Source: Eukaryota sp. TZLM1-RC (taxonomy: Eukaryota; Metamonada: BaSk clade). Taken from it: a stretch of DNA of 64,000 nt. Position 1 is the stretch's first letter. Each line of letters starts with the position of its first letter. The stretch spans positions 2,976,001 to 3,040,000 of the forward strand of contig JAUPSS010000003.1 of NCBI GenBank assembly GCA_040285825.1. The letters are read 5' to 3'. Under the pieces are notes generated by a model. That model was not told where the DNA came from and did no database searches. It saw only the letters and a list, made by a program, of their open reading frames with translations. Shown one piece after another: positions 19,604-29,767 of the stretch. A program made the translations under genes and the position numbers.

Positions 19604-21186
19604 CTAGTCCACCAAAGCTACGATATTTCTATAGACACCAACAACTCCAATAAAAACCCCTCCAATAATACAACACAGAGCGCCAAGAATTCCAAAAGAA
19701 ATACCATGATCTTTTTGGTGGTCAACAGCACCAAAATCAGAATTTCTCAACTTGAAAAACAATATTGGGGGTAAAATATAAGAAAGCATTACACCAAATG
19801 TTGAGCCGAGGAAACCAAGAATGATGGACAAATCATCAAAAAGTAATGAGCAGCCAAAAGGTGCGAGAAAAAGAAAAACTGTAACGGGATAGTGTAATAT
19901 TGGTCCCTTTTTATCAGAAAAGAACAACAAAATAGCTTTTCTGACGGGATACTGAATCAGAGGGTAACTAAACGAAATCACCATTGACATGCAGACCATA
20001 GACATCATCAACAGGAAACTTCCTTCTTCATAGGCATTAATGAGATTAGAAGTTGTACCAGTCAAAAAAGCAAAATACCCCAAACTTCCACACAAGGCGT
20101 AAAAGATAAAGTTAATCGATACAGCACTGATAATCACTCTAAACATTCTTTTAACTGTTCGTTGTTGAAGCTCTTGATAGAGACGTAGTACCCCCAAATG
20201 AGCACTAAAGGCGAGAGAAATTACAGGGATAACCCTAAAGACATCAAAGGAAAAATTAAACCAAACAGCTTGAGAAATTTGATCTACAAACCCATTGCGA
20301 GTTACCGTAATAACGAATTGGACTCCTATTCCAACAACAGTGACGATTATACCTAAAAGGGCAATTGCTGACGTGAACCCCAAAGAGTCCATATTACGCA
20401 GGCAACACAAGGGAAAAACCAAAACCAAAGCTGTGGCAAAGGTAATGAATGAGTTTGAACCAAAAAAGCCTTCAGAGGGTAGGGTAACTCCAACCAAATT
20501 GAACAAAGACCGAAAGATCACAGGGAAGAAATCTCCTAGAATATTCCAATAGGCCACAAGTAAACCAAATCCATAAGAGGCGATCATGACGTCAACGACT
20601 TTTGAAAGATTTTGACCTAATGCACGTGCTGCCACGTGACGATACGAATACCTTCTGGCTAATTTCCCATTCAACACCATTAGTCGAAGTGTGTATGAGG
20701 AGAGCCAACCGACTATGAGCATAAGGATAGAACCCAAACCAACACCAGCTACCGAAAACACAAACGACATAGATAAGACACCGGCACCTAGGGTTAAATG
20801 AAAAAAAGCATACCAATCATGTTGTTGGTGAGGTTGGCAACAGAGGCACGTGGAGTTTTGCCTTGGGGAATGCTGGCTTCAACAGATACTTCAGTAGGTT
20901 CACAGTCAGGAAGAGATGTTTCTACAATTTTGTCTGGTGTATCATCAAGTTGATGCATGATGGATGGTAAACGGGGAAGTGACTTTCCAGCAAAGAACTG
21001 ATTGAGGGAACGGGGAATGGAAAACCTTCCAACAAGTGTTTCGTTCCGCCGAATGCCAAGACGAGGGGGAGAGCGTGGAGTGGATTGTGAAGGATTATTC
21101 GTAGAAGGTTGAAGTTCAGATTCGACACGAACTATACCATCTTGATTAGACAGTGACGGTTCTGCAGCATCCTGTGAGGAGGTCAT
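19604..21186 (-). CDS. SLC38/AAAP-type amino-acid transporter
   Basis: Two exons, 20814-21186 and 19604-20787, give 518 aa after removal of a 26-nt intron. Residues 1-115 are a polar, Ser/Pro-rich cytosolic tail. TM1 starts at SVANLTNNMIG, and across the splice the frame reads GAGVLSMSFVFSVAGVGLG, the typical first-helix signature of amino acid/auxin permease family transporters. Nine or ten further hydrophobic segments follow (for example ILMLIVGWLSSYTLRLMVL, FALVLVFPLCCL-like, LGALCCIIGGVFIGVVGV near the end). Likely a proton- or sodium-coupled amino-acid carrier of the vacuolar or plasma membrane; the substrate is not predictable. An alternative upstream ATG at 21228 would add 14 residues. 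Divergent from the REV7-like gene, with about 135 bp between starts. Confidence 0.85.
20788..20813 (-). other. 26-nt spliceosomal intron in the transporter gene
   Basis: GTATGC at the 5' end and TTTAACCCTAG at the 3' end. Removal joins ...NNMIG to AGVLS in frame and restores the conserved TM1 motif. Unspliced, the frame stops after a few codons. Confidence 0.9.
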
Positions 21187-21320
21187 TAAGATAAGTCTTT
21201 GAGACAGGGTATTCAAAAAGGGTTTCAAAAAAGGGGAATTATGACCCTCATTTGACGTGTCTTGCAGGTTCTATACAAGCTTGATCATCACACTGTTTGG
21301 ATCCTCTTTTCTTAATCTAC

Positions 21321-21857
21321 ATGGTGAAGCACCATGAACCTCTCCAATTCTTTCTTGAAAAAGCTATATGTCAAATACTCTATGTAAGGAAGGTCTATCC
21401 ACAGGATATCTTTCAAGCAGAAAATTACTATGGTGTCCCTGTACATTATCCCAACTCTGAGAATCTGCAAACCTACATCACAAACGCTGTCACATCTGTC
21501 TTGTCACTACCTCGAGACAATGTGAATTGCATTGTTTTAACACTTACCGATGAACTAGATAGACCCGTTGAGTCTTTTGGATTTAATCTTTCTCCAAATT
21601 CTCACCCAGAAATTGGAACAAGTGAGGCTGAGATTAATTGTTTAGCCCAACTTCTACTTTTAGATGTATCTTCCCCTCCAGCCAAAGTATCTTCATTTGT
21701 ACTTCAAGTTGTTGGAGACTTTACGGTGGGAACTGATCTGTGGAGACCATCAACAAAGACTTCACATATAAGAAAGCCGGCCCCTTCGTCACTCAAGTCT
21801 GTTTACCTTGGTAATCATGTCTGCACAGTAATTCAAGATTGTGAGATTGTTCATTAG
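21321..21857 (+). CDS. REV7/MAD2L2-like HORMA-domain protein
   Basis: 178 aa from the ATG at 21321. The N-terminus matches the MAD2L2 HORMA helix and strand: FLEKAICQILYVRKVYPQDI followed by F-Q...Y-G-V-P-V, the most conserved stretch of the family. Further on, VNCIVLTLTDELDRPVESFGF fits the central beta-sheet of REV7 (HRPVEKFVF in the human protein). The C-terminal safety-belt region is present but divergent. REV7 bridges REV3 and REV1 in translesion polymerase zeta, and has shieldin and spindle-checkpoint roles in animals. The N-terminus is slightly shorter than the human protein, so a small upstream exon is possible. Codons upstream of 21321 stay open but have no ATG. Confidence 0.8.
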   Translation: MVKHHEPLQFFLEKAICQILYVRKVYPQDIFQAENYYGVPVHYPNSENLQTYITNAVTSVLSLPRDNVNCIVLTLTDELDRPVESFGFNLSPNSHPEIGTSEAEINCLAQLLLLDVSSPPAKVSSFVLQVVGDFTVGTDLWRPSTKTSHIRKPAPSSLKSVYLGNHVCTVIQDCEIVH

Positions 21858-23284
21858 TTTTTTAATTTGAACATACCAGAATACTTGTGGTGATGATATT
21901 TTTTTCACTCATCTATGAAAAAGTCTGAGAGTTTTTTCTCTTTATTATCCTAGGCAATGGGTGTAATTCAAGCTGGTTTTTTCATAGTAACTCAGCTTCA
22001 CTAGTTTTTCCAGATTGGTTGACAATTTTTAGCACCCAAGAAGTTTTTGGCTTAAACATTTTTTGACCAAACACATGATTTAATAAAATTGGTTTGTGAT
22101 AAATTAATTTTAAAAACTATGTTTTTATAAACTTACACCATTACAATTTTTAAACAATAAATCCCATTTAAATACCAAATCTGTATGACAATTTACAATT
22201 TAAGCCAATTCGTTTGCATATAGGTCTTGGTGGAGTAGCAGTGGCTAATAGAGTGGCCACCTTGTTGAGAAGATCTTGGCAGCAAGATACACTGTTGAAA
22301 AAGAAGAAATGATGCAAATTTTCAATGGTGTTTGCTCAAATGTTATAAAAGTGGTTGTTCCTTTCTTTTTTGGTTTGGTTTACATCCTTCTACTTACTTA
22401 CATAAGTAAGAAGAAATGAATGCCAGTAACAAAGAATTTCAAAGAATTCTTAACAAAGAATTTTTGTATCTCAACATCAAATTCAGATCGACCATAAATG
22501 GATTAGTGCAAACGTTGTTTAGTCTTTATGGAAGCACTGCTCATAGTTGACATTAACAAAAGCCGAACTGAAAATATTGAAGGAAATGGAGAAACCAAAA
22601 CAAAAAAGAATCAGTTCGGATGTGACATAAGAATGGTTCAGTTCGATCACACTTCCCAGCTTTCATCTGTTTGAAAACAAATAGGGATTTGGGCAGATTA
22701 AGTCCAATTTGACGTGTCAGTATTTATTTATTTTAATCATTATTTAGAAAGTAGTTATTTATATATTGCTTTCTTTTCTTGTATGTCAACATGCGTTAAC
22801 ATTAAATATCTTCGCTCCGCTTCAAATCCCTTGAAACCCTTCTGCTTCATTATCGTTGAATTAATTTAGAGTGGTTATATTGAGCTTGATAGTATTTTCC
22901 TCTTTTGGATTTCGTAAATTGGGGTTCATGGTGAGTTATCTAATTCATACAGTAGTGATAAGATATAATTACTTCGAATTTCTCCTGATTCGATTAAGTA
23001 ATTGATGATATTTGGTCATGCATACTGCTTAAAGTTGTTAGTTTCACTGAGACAAATAACTTCCTGATTTATATCATACTTCGAGAAAGCACAATACATC
23101 CGTTTCGGGAACTGTTCTCCGATGAAGACCAATTAAACTGAAATTGGTCTATGAGCATGTTTGAGACAAAATACTGAATCTATTACAAAAAGCATGCATT
23201 GTAAAAGAGAAGAAGAAAAGATTTGGCACATGAGCAGAGATCTTGATTGAGTTACACATTTATATTTAGATTTATAGTAATTAT
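21858..23284. other. Long non-coding stretch with a possible small membrane ORF
   Basis: About 1.4 kb without a recognised gene. At 22309-22419 (+) a 36-codon frame encodes a hydrophobic segment VIKVVVPFFFGLVYILLLTY ending in KKK, preceded in frame by charged residues. Together with the upstream string GLGGVAVANRVATLLRRS in another frame, it may be the end of a small tail-anchored protein with tiny introns, but I could not place convincing splice sites. Confidence 0.3.
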
Positions 23285-23902
23285 TTACACAGAAATTGAG
23301 CTAGATTCTATTACCTGGACACCAGCAGCCTCAAGTTCTTCAATAGTCTTGTGGTCATTTTCAGGAAAGACAGAAGCCGATGCATCCTTAATAACATAGG
23401 TCTTGTAACCCAAAGCTGCACAATCTTTAGCAGTAAACATTACACAAACATCAAAGGCAAGACCAACTATGTAGACTTCTTCTACATTGTTGTTTTTAAG
23501 CAGATCATTAAGTCCAGTATCATGACGTTTTTCTTGATCAAAGAAAGCACTATATGAATCCACCTCGAGATCCATGCCTTTCTTGATAAAATAAGATCCA
23601 GGGGGAACGTTGAGTTTGGGGTTAAGTTCAGAACCACGTGTATTCTGAACACAGTGTTGAGGCCACATAATTTGCTTTGTTCCAGAAGGCAGGGTTATTT
23701 CATCAAATGGCTGCTTGCCATGAGTATTTGCAAATGATACATGCTTTGGAGGATGCCAATCAAGAGAGATAACTGTCATAGGAAACTTTTTCTGAAGACT
23801 GTTGGTTTTTAGTGCTGCGGCATTACCACCATTGACAGCTAGGGATCCTCCTTCACAGAAATCGTTCTGAATATCAACAATGAGTAGGCACTTTGAAGGC
23901 AT
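23285..23902 (-). CDS. Nicotinamidase (isochorismatase-family amidohydrolase)
   Basis: 205 aa from the ATG at 23902. The catalytic triad is visible: Asp10 in LLIVDIQNDFCEGGSLAV, Lys108 in YFIKKGMD, and Cys153 in VGLAFDVCVMFTAKDCAALG. Metal ligands Asp48, His50 and His54 lie in SLDWHPPKHVSF, with His83 in WPQHCVQ. Length and order match yeast Pnc1 and bacterial PncA. It hydrolyses nicotinamide to nicotinate plus ammonia for NAD salvage in the cytosol. The adjacent region is intergenic on both sides, and no intron is needed. An upstream in-frame extension of 20 codons is hydrophobic but unlike the family N-terminus, so the internal ATG is preferred. Confidence 0.93.
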   Translation of the reverse strand: MPSKCLLIVDIQNDFCEGGSLAVNGGNAAALKTNSLQKKFPMTVISLDWHPPKHVSFANTHGKQPFDEITLPSGTKQIMWPQHCVQNTRGSELNPKLNVPPGSYFIKKGMDLEVDSYSAFFDQEKRHDTGLNDLLKNNNVEEVYIVGLAFDVCVMFTAKDCAALGYKTYVIKDASASVFPENDHKTIEELEAAGVQVIESSSISV

Positions 23903-24395
23903 TTGACAAAACTCGATCGAAATTTTGTTTTCAATCACCAAAATAAGAGTAATCATTTGCATCGTACATGCTAGATATGGTTCATTTTATCAACACTGTT
24001 TGGATTCTAGATTCTAGTGGTTGCAAACAAGTAAAATCCTTTAAGTCAGAAACTGGTGTTATCTGTATATTGTGTCAGTAACGATAGACAAACTGCACTT
24101 GAAAACGAAACGAGCAAGATTGTTTTGCAAAATACATGTTTTAACATGAATGAATTGATCTATTCCACATTGAAACTTGATAATTGGTAATGAGCTTCAA
24201 TAAAATTCTGAATTAGAAATAGAGAATCATATCAAATTTTTTATTTTGAAAATTTGTTACTCCGGAAAATTACTCACTTATTGAGGTAGACAGCACCTTC
24301 TTTGTCTATCGATTTTTTGCCGATCATTGATTCAATTTAGTGCAACTTTCTTGCTTCCCTACTGGAAGTGAATCCTGATAATAATTCGAGTTCAC
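23903..24395. other. Non-coding spacer
   Basis: No gene, tRNA or clear repeat recognised before the retroelement that starts near 24396. Confidence 0.4.
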
Positions 24396-25617
24396 TTGTC
24401 CTCTCCTTCACAATTTGGTGGTGTTGGCTTTACCAAATCTCCAATTCTTTGTCAAGCAGCTTTTGTTGGTGGTGGCCAGAATTTTATTTTTGAATTTCTT
24501 AATGGTTTCCCTGAAGATATTCATTTGCTTAATCCATCATTTTCCAAATATTTGTATGACCTTGACGTTGCTATTGATAAAATTGCACCAGTAATTTGGT
24601 GTCAGCGTTTTCCCGACTCTGTTCAAGAGAATCCTCCACGAAATTTAGTTAATTTAAGCTATTGTGTGAAGAAGCTTCAACAAAAGCTGACAGTAATAGT
24701 TGAAGGCTTGGATTATGATGTTCGTCTTGGCATGACCAAACAAAAAAATCTCGCTTTTGCAAATTTTTTACTGGATGTTTGTGAAAAATCTGCGTCTTGT
24801 TTAATTAATCAAGTTCCAAGAATTTATGGTTTGTTTCTAGATGACCCTTGCTTTTCATTATCTTCGCGTCTTCGATCTTTTATTTGGCCTGATAATCTTC
24901 CCCATGGTGCAATTTGCAAATGTAGAAAGACTATCACTCCAACTCATTTATTTAATTGTAATCGTTTTATTACTTTTAGATCAAAAGTGCATGATGCAGT
25001 CCGTGACCAGCTCTATTGTATGTTTAAGTCTTACAAGATCGAATCCTTTTTAGAACCTTTGCTTTCAAATTTGGCTGAAGAAGCTGACAAAAATTCTTTT
25101 GGTGATTGCCGCGGTGATGTGCTAGTGCCCGGACTTGATGGATCAATGATCATTATTGATGTCAGATCTACTGTTGCATCAAACAGCTCAAAATAAAAAT
25201 TGGCAGCATCTTATAATTCACCTTTACGTAGAGCTGAAGAAGCGAAACATATTAAGTATACTGAAAAAATCAATAATCTGAATTCCAACTCACATACTCA
25301 ATACCTTCTTTGTCCTTTTGCTTTTTCTTTATTGGGAACCTTGGGTAAAACTGCGTTATCTTTTATAGACAATTTTTCATCTATTGTCAAAAACAGAACT
25401 GGAAGAATATTTGACCGAACCTTTTGGCAAAATAGAATTGTATTTTCTATTTTTAAAAGAATGCATAGCCTTGTTTCTAGCTCGTTGTTATCACTAGGAA
25501 GATTTTATGAAGAAAATGCTCTAGGCAAATTTTCAATGGTAGATGTGGAGTATGAGGAAATTGATTTTTAGTTTTTAACAATTTCTTTTGAATAAAACAA
25601 GTTTTTTTTTAAAAAAA
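24396..25617 (+). pseudogene. RLE-A retrotransposon copy, 5'-truncated
   Basis: Begins inside the region after the RT (FGGVGFTKSPILCQAAFVGG), continues through LDYDVRLGMTKQKNLAFANF, the zinc knuckle CKCRKTITPTHLFNCNRFIT, the HDAVRDQLYCMFKSYKIESF block and the endonuclease signature CRGDVLVPGLDGSMIIIDVRS. A TAA interrupts at 25194-25196. The C-terminus (FAFSLLGTLGKTALSFIDNF, TFWQNRIVFSIFKRM, YEEIDF) ends at 25571, followed by a T-rich/A-rich tail to 25617. Apart from the single stop it is well preserved. Its sister copy on the minus strand is at 60140-61150. Confidence 0.85.
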
Positions 25618-27033
25618 GGACTCGAACAGATTCAAAACTTATCTTTGAAGAAGCATATCAAATTTCATGTCGTTAGGTTATGTTTTGGTTCAAAAACCAA
25701 CCACTTAATTCGTTCCATTTCACCGAATTTGACCACTCATTTTGTCAAACAGTATTTGACTAAAAGAACTCAATTTTTGGGTTTAGTAGTGAACGTCAAT
25801 AATATTGATGATACTCTCCTTCATGCTTTTAGATCGCACAAGCAAGGTTGTATTGGTGTAACACATTCATCCATTTTATCAAATGTTACGTTTTGTTTTT
25901 ACGTTTTCAGGTGGAATCATGAATTTTCTGTATAAACTTGCTTTGAGGTTTCCACATCAATGGATTTATTTAATGTATAACTCTTCTTCAGTTGCAATGA
26001 AATTTTTACGTATCTTCCTGAAAAATTGTTCCAATGACTTCTGGAAATCATTATTTTCTGCAAAAGCTGACTTTACCTTAATTGAAAACAAAGATTTACC
26101 AAACATTTTAAGAACTGTTTTCAAACTACAGGAGCACATTATCAAATATTTAGAAGCACAATCACTGAACAACCAAATCAGCATGGCTAACAACTCCGGT
26201 TATTTTTTTTGAAATTATTTTTGTCTTCTTTGTGCAGTGTGAATTTTGCTCCAAAAAGTTCATTTTGTCTGATAACACAAGTTCCTCGCCGTGTTGGACT
26301 ATTGCTCTCAGATATTCAATTTTTGACAGTCATGCGAATTAGAGTTAATCTACCTCCTCCTCAATAGTTATCAAATATGGAATGTAAATGTGGTGATTAT
26401 GGTTCTTTTGATCTCATCATTTGCTGTTGTAAATTCACTCAAAAAGGATCAATTATCCACAATGCAGTTCGTGATTGTATTTGTGATTTGTTAAAATGTG
26501 CTCATCATCCAGTCCGTTTAGAACCTCTGTTTGATGAATTAAATTTCAGTTTGAACGAAAAACGAGGTGACAATCAATGTACACGGTATGATAGAACTGA
26601 ACTAATTCATATTATTTATTTTATTTTATTTTTTATTTTTTTTATTATTTTGTATTTATTCTAATTCGATTGTGCTACCGTATCTCCGTGGAAAAGAAGT
26701 TTGAATTCTGACATTCAACATTAACTCAAAGTAGCAGAGCTTTCCAAGAAATCAAGAAATGAAGCCCTTCTACAACATCTCAATGGAGCAAGCGGTAGAA
26801 ACATCTAATTTGTCCCGATTGCTATTTCAATTTATGGTACCATTGGAACTGAAGGACTCAATTTTTAAGATGATTTAGCAACACTTCTCAAAAAAAGTGG
26901 TCGTACCTTCGATCTTTTGACTTTTAAGAACAGAATAGTATTTTCGCTATTGAAAACCCTTTTTCGTTATATTAATTCAATTTTGAATAACATTACGGAG
27001 TTCTATAACAAACGAGTTGATATCAAGTGAATA
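25618..27033 (+). pseudogene. RLE-C retrotransposon copy, interrupted at its 3' end
   Basis: Starts GLEQIQNLSLKKHIKFHVVR and follows the minus-strand copy at 12778-14284. Many frame breaks. Near 26377-26580 it holds CGDYGSF, then HNAVRDCICDLLKCAHHPVRLEPL and the start of the endonuclease (NEKRGDNQC). A T-rich insert lies at about 26605-26660. The last codons RYINSILN...KRVDIK end at 27028-27030. The sequence then breaks at the RLE-A insertion and its 3' UTR resumes at 29161-29250. Confidence 0.75.
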
Positions 27034-29146
27034 TCAATTGTGATATCAGGGTTAGTGATATCAATTGTCTTCGATCGTGTCAAAGACAAAGCCTCTACAT
27101 TTTTAAATCCTCAGCAATTTGGAATCAAAACAATTGATGGTGCTTCTGTTGCTGCTATTGCCTCTGATACCTTTTTTAATGCAGAGGAAAATAATTTTAT
27201 TTTTAATCTCGACTTTAAAAATGCTTTTAATTCTGTAAAGCGAGAAGCAATTTTTGAAGTTATTAAATCTGATTTTCCTGAGCTATCGAGTTTTTTCTAC
27301 CATTTTTATGGTAAAGAATCAGATTTAATTTTTAATTCATTTGCTCTTAAATCATCATCTGGTGTGAAGCAAGGTGACCCTTTAGGTCCATTATTGTTTT
27401 GTTTAGCTATTCACAAAACTTTAAATATCATTAAGCAAAAATACCCTTCTATAAAAATAGTTGCTTATATGGATGATATATCCTTGATTGGTTCATTTGA
27501 TTTACTAGAATTGGTTGCTCATGAAATTGCCGATTCATATGAAAATATTGGGCTTCATCTTAATGCCAGCAAATGCCTTCTGATTGGCTCTTCTGCTCAA
27601 GACCTCGTGATAAACGATTCTATTGTCCCTTTTACTAATTATAGTAGTGATGCTTTTAAGTTCCTTGGTTGTTGGTTAGGAAATGTGCCTCAAATTCAGA
27701 ATGAATTGCAAGTTATTTTGGAAAAAATGAAAATTGAACTTGATTCAATTTCTTCTTTAGATATAGAAAAGCATATTAAATTTTTTATGCTTAAAATTTG
27801 CTACACTGGGAGAATAACACACATTTTGAGATCTTGTGCTCCTTCCATAGCATTAGATTTTTGTCGTTCTTTTAATTCATTGAGAACAGAATTTTTTGCT
27901 GATTTATTGGATGTAGAACCAGGAATGTTGAAAAGCCATTTATTTTTCTTCAGCAAATTTGGGGGTATTGGATTTACTAAATCTTCAATTTTGTGTCAAT
28001 CAGCATTCTTGGGTGGTGGCAAAAATTTTATTTATGAATTTTCTCGTAGATTTCCTGATGATTCTCATCTGTTAGTCCCCAATTGTAGTCCCTATTTGTT
28101 TGAGTTATCTTGTGAACTTGAAAAATTACCGCCACAAATTTGGACCAAATGTTTTCCTCAATCAATTCAAGAAATTCCAAACCGATCTCTATTTAATTTA
28201 CAGTTTTGCTGTAAAAAGCTTCAACAAAAATTGTCAAAGATTTTTTGAAAGCTTGGATTTTGATGTTAGGCTTGGCTTGGCCAAGAAAAAGAATCCCGCT
28301 TTTGCAAATCTTTTACAAGATATGTGTGACAGTACTTCTTCTGCCTTAGTAACAACAATTCCACAAGTTTATGGTACTCTCTTATCCGATTCTGCTTGGA
28401 CTCTGAATATGAGATTTCGTTCCTTTATCTGGCCTGATAATTTACCTCATAATTTAATTTGTAAATGTTCTCGAGAAATTACAACTACTCATTTGTTAAA
28501 TTGTAAACATTTTATTACTTTTAGAAGCAAGGTTCATGATGCTGTAAGAGACCAGTTATATTGTATGTGTAAATCTCATAGAATTGAATCCTTCTTGGAA
28601 CCTCTGTTGTCAAATCTGTTTGATGCTGAAAATGATTTTCATAAGAATAATAGAGGTGATGTCATATTACCTGGATTAGATGGAAGCTTTATTTTATTGG
28701 ATGTAATGTCTGTTGATCCTTGTAATGCCTCAAATGAAAGGCTTGTTAATTCTGAAATTCATAATCCCCTTTCAAATGCTGAAAATTTTAAATTCAAAAA
28801 TACAATGAACCTTTGTCCAAATTGGCCAGTCTACAGCATGCAAAAATACAATTTGTATCCATTTGTATTTTCCCTTTTTGGTTCACTTGCACCAACTGCT
28901 TTTCGTTTTTTGGATGATTTTGAAATGATTGTAAAGAGAAGAACTGGCAGAAATTTCAACAGATTGTTTTGGCAAAATAGAATAGTGTTTTCTATTTTTA
29001 AGGGGATGTTGAAGATGGTTTCTGATGCTTTGCTTTCTCTTGGATCTCACTATGAGAGAGTTGCATCTAGTGTTTTTGTTTTGGGAGAGATGGATTTTTT
29101 GGATGTTGATTTATAGGTTTAGAATAAAATTAAATTTAAAAAAAAA
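27034..29146 (+). mobile_element. RLE-A non-LTR retrotransposon, best-preserved copy, with A-tail and 14-bp target duplication
   Basis: Insertion of 2113 bp ending in an A-tail (about 29137-29146). It is flanked by the duplicated target ATATCAAGTGAATA at 27020-27033 and 29147-29160. The same locus without insertion is seen in the RLE-C copy on the minus strand near 12690-12800. The element is 5'-truncated: the RT begins around motif 1/2. These are the hallmarks of target-primed reverse transcription. Confidence 0.92.
27040..29116 (+). pseudogene. RT plus restriction-like endonuclease polyprotein of the RLE-A element
   Basis: From 27040 to 28248 the frame carries RT blocks in order: FNLDFKNAFNSVKR (motif A with Asp), SSGVKQGDPLGPLLFCL (motif B), VAYMDDISLIG (motif C, catalytic Asp pair), LHLNASKCLLIG, FLGCWLGN (motif E region) and thumb. 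At the T6 run near 28240 the frame shifts by one. The second frame, to 29116, carries the zinc knuckle ICKCSREITTTHLLNCKHF, then VHDAVRDQLYCMCKSHRIES, the endonuclease signature NNRGDVILPGLDGSFILLDV (R...D...DV) and the C-terminal block FWQNRIVFSIFKG. The architecture RT, then CCHC, then PD-(D/E)XK nuclease matches R2/CRE/NeSL-like elements. One frameshift plus 5' truncation make this copy inactive. Confidence 0.88.
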
Positions 29147-29160
29147 ATATCAAGTGAATA

Positions 29161-29767
29161 GCGAAAATCTCCCGTCATTCAATTGATGGGTTTTGAATAG
29201 GTAAAAGCTTTAGTTAAGGTTTTTGGTTGAGTTATAAAATGTGACTGTTGCAGGAATAAACGTGTTTATTGTCAATGGTATCATTGGTCATCGAACTAAA
29301 AAATAAGAGGATGTGTCAGAAGGACACCTGACAATAATATTTTTTCCATCACTATCTAATGCTACCCAGAGCATCAGGGAACTTTTAGAATGACAGATTG
29401 GTAAAATGAGTATTTCAAATAAATTTCAATTGACATGGTGGCATGGTGCAAACAGGACACAAAGATTTTCCCAAACTGATGGTTCGGTGATAATATTCAA
29501 TGATTTTCATTTCAATAAATCTCCAGTTTTCAATAACAAGGGTGACAGAATAAAGAAAACATGATGTCACACCACCTTAATTGTCCATAATTTCAAACTT
29601 TGTCAAAGTACATTAGATAATTCCAACTCAATTTATGATTGGGTTACACCACTTGTCTCAAAGAAATTTCTACCTCATCATTAAAAATGTTTTTGTTGTG
29701 ATATAAATAAGGAATATTCGCTAATTTTATTATGGTCCAAGAGTCAAAAACTAATAATACTATAAAA
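29161..29767. other. RLE-C 3' UTR, then non-coding sequence
   Basis: 29161-29250 matches the 3' flank of the minus-strand RLE-C copy (CGTCATTCAATTGATGGG and onward). From 29250 to the nucleoporin stop at 29768 no feature is recognised. Confidence 0.6.

Noticed and set aside
24396-25617. Clean target duplication for this RLE-A copy
   Set aside because: The A-tail is followed at once by RLE-C sequence, but I could not find a convincing matching duplication at the 5' side.
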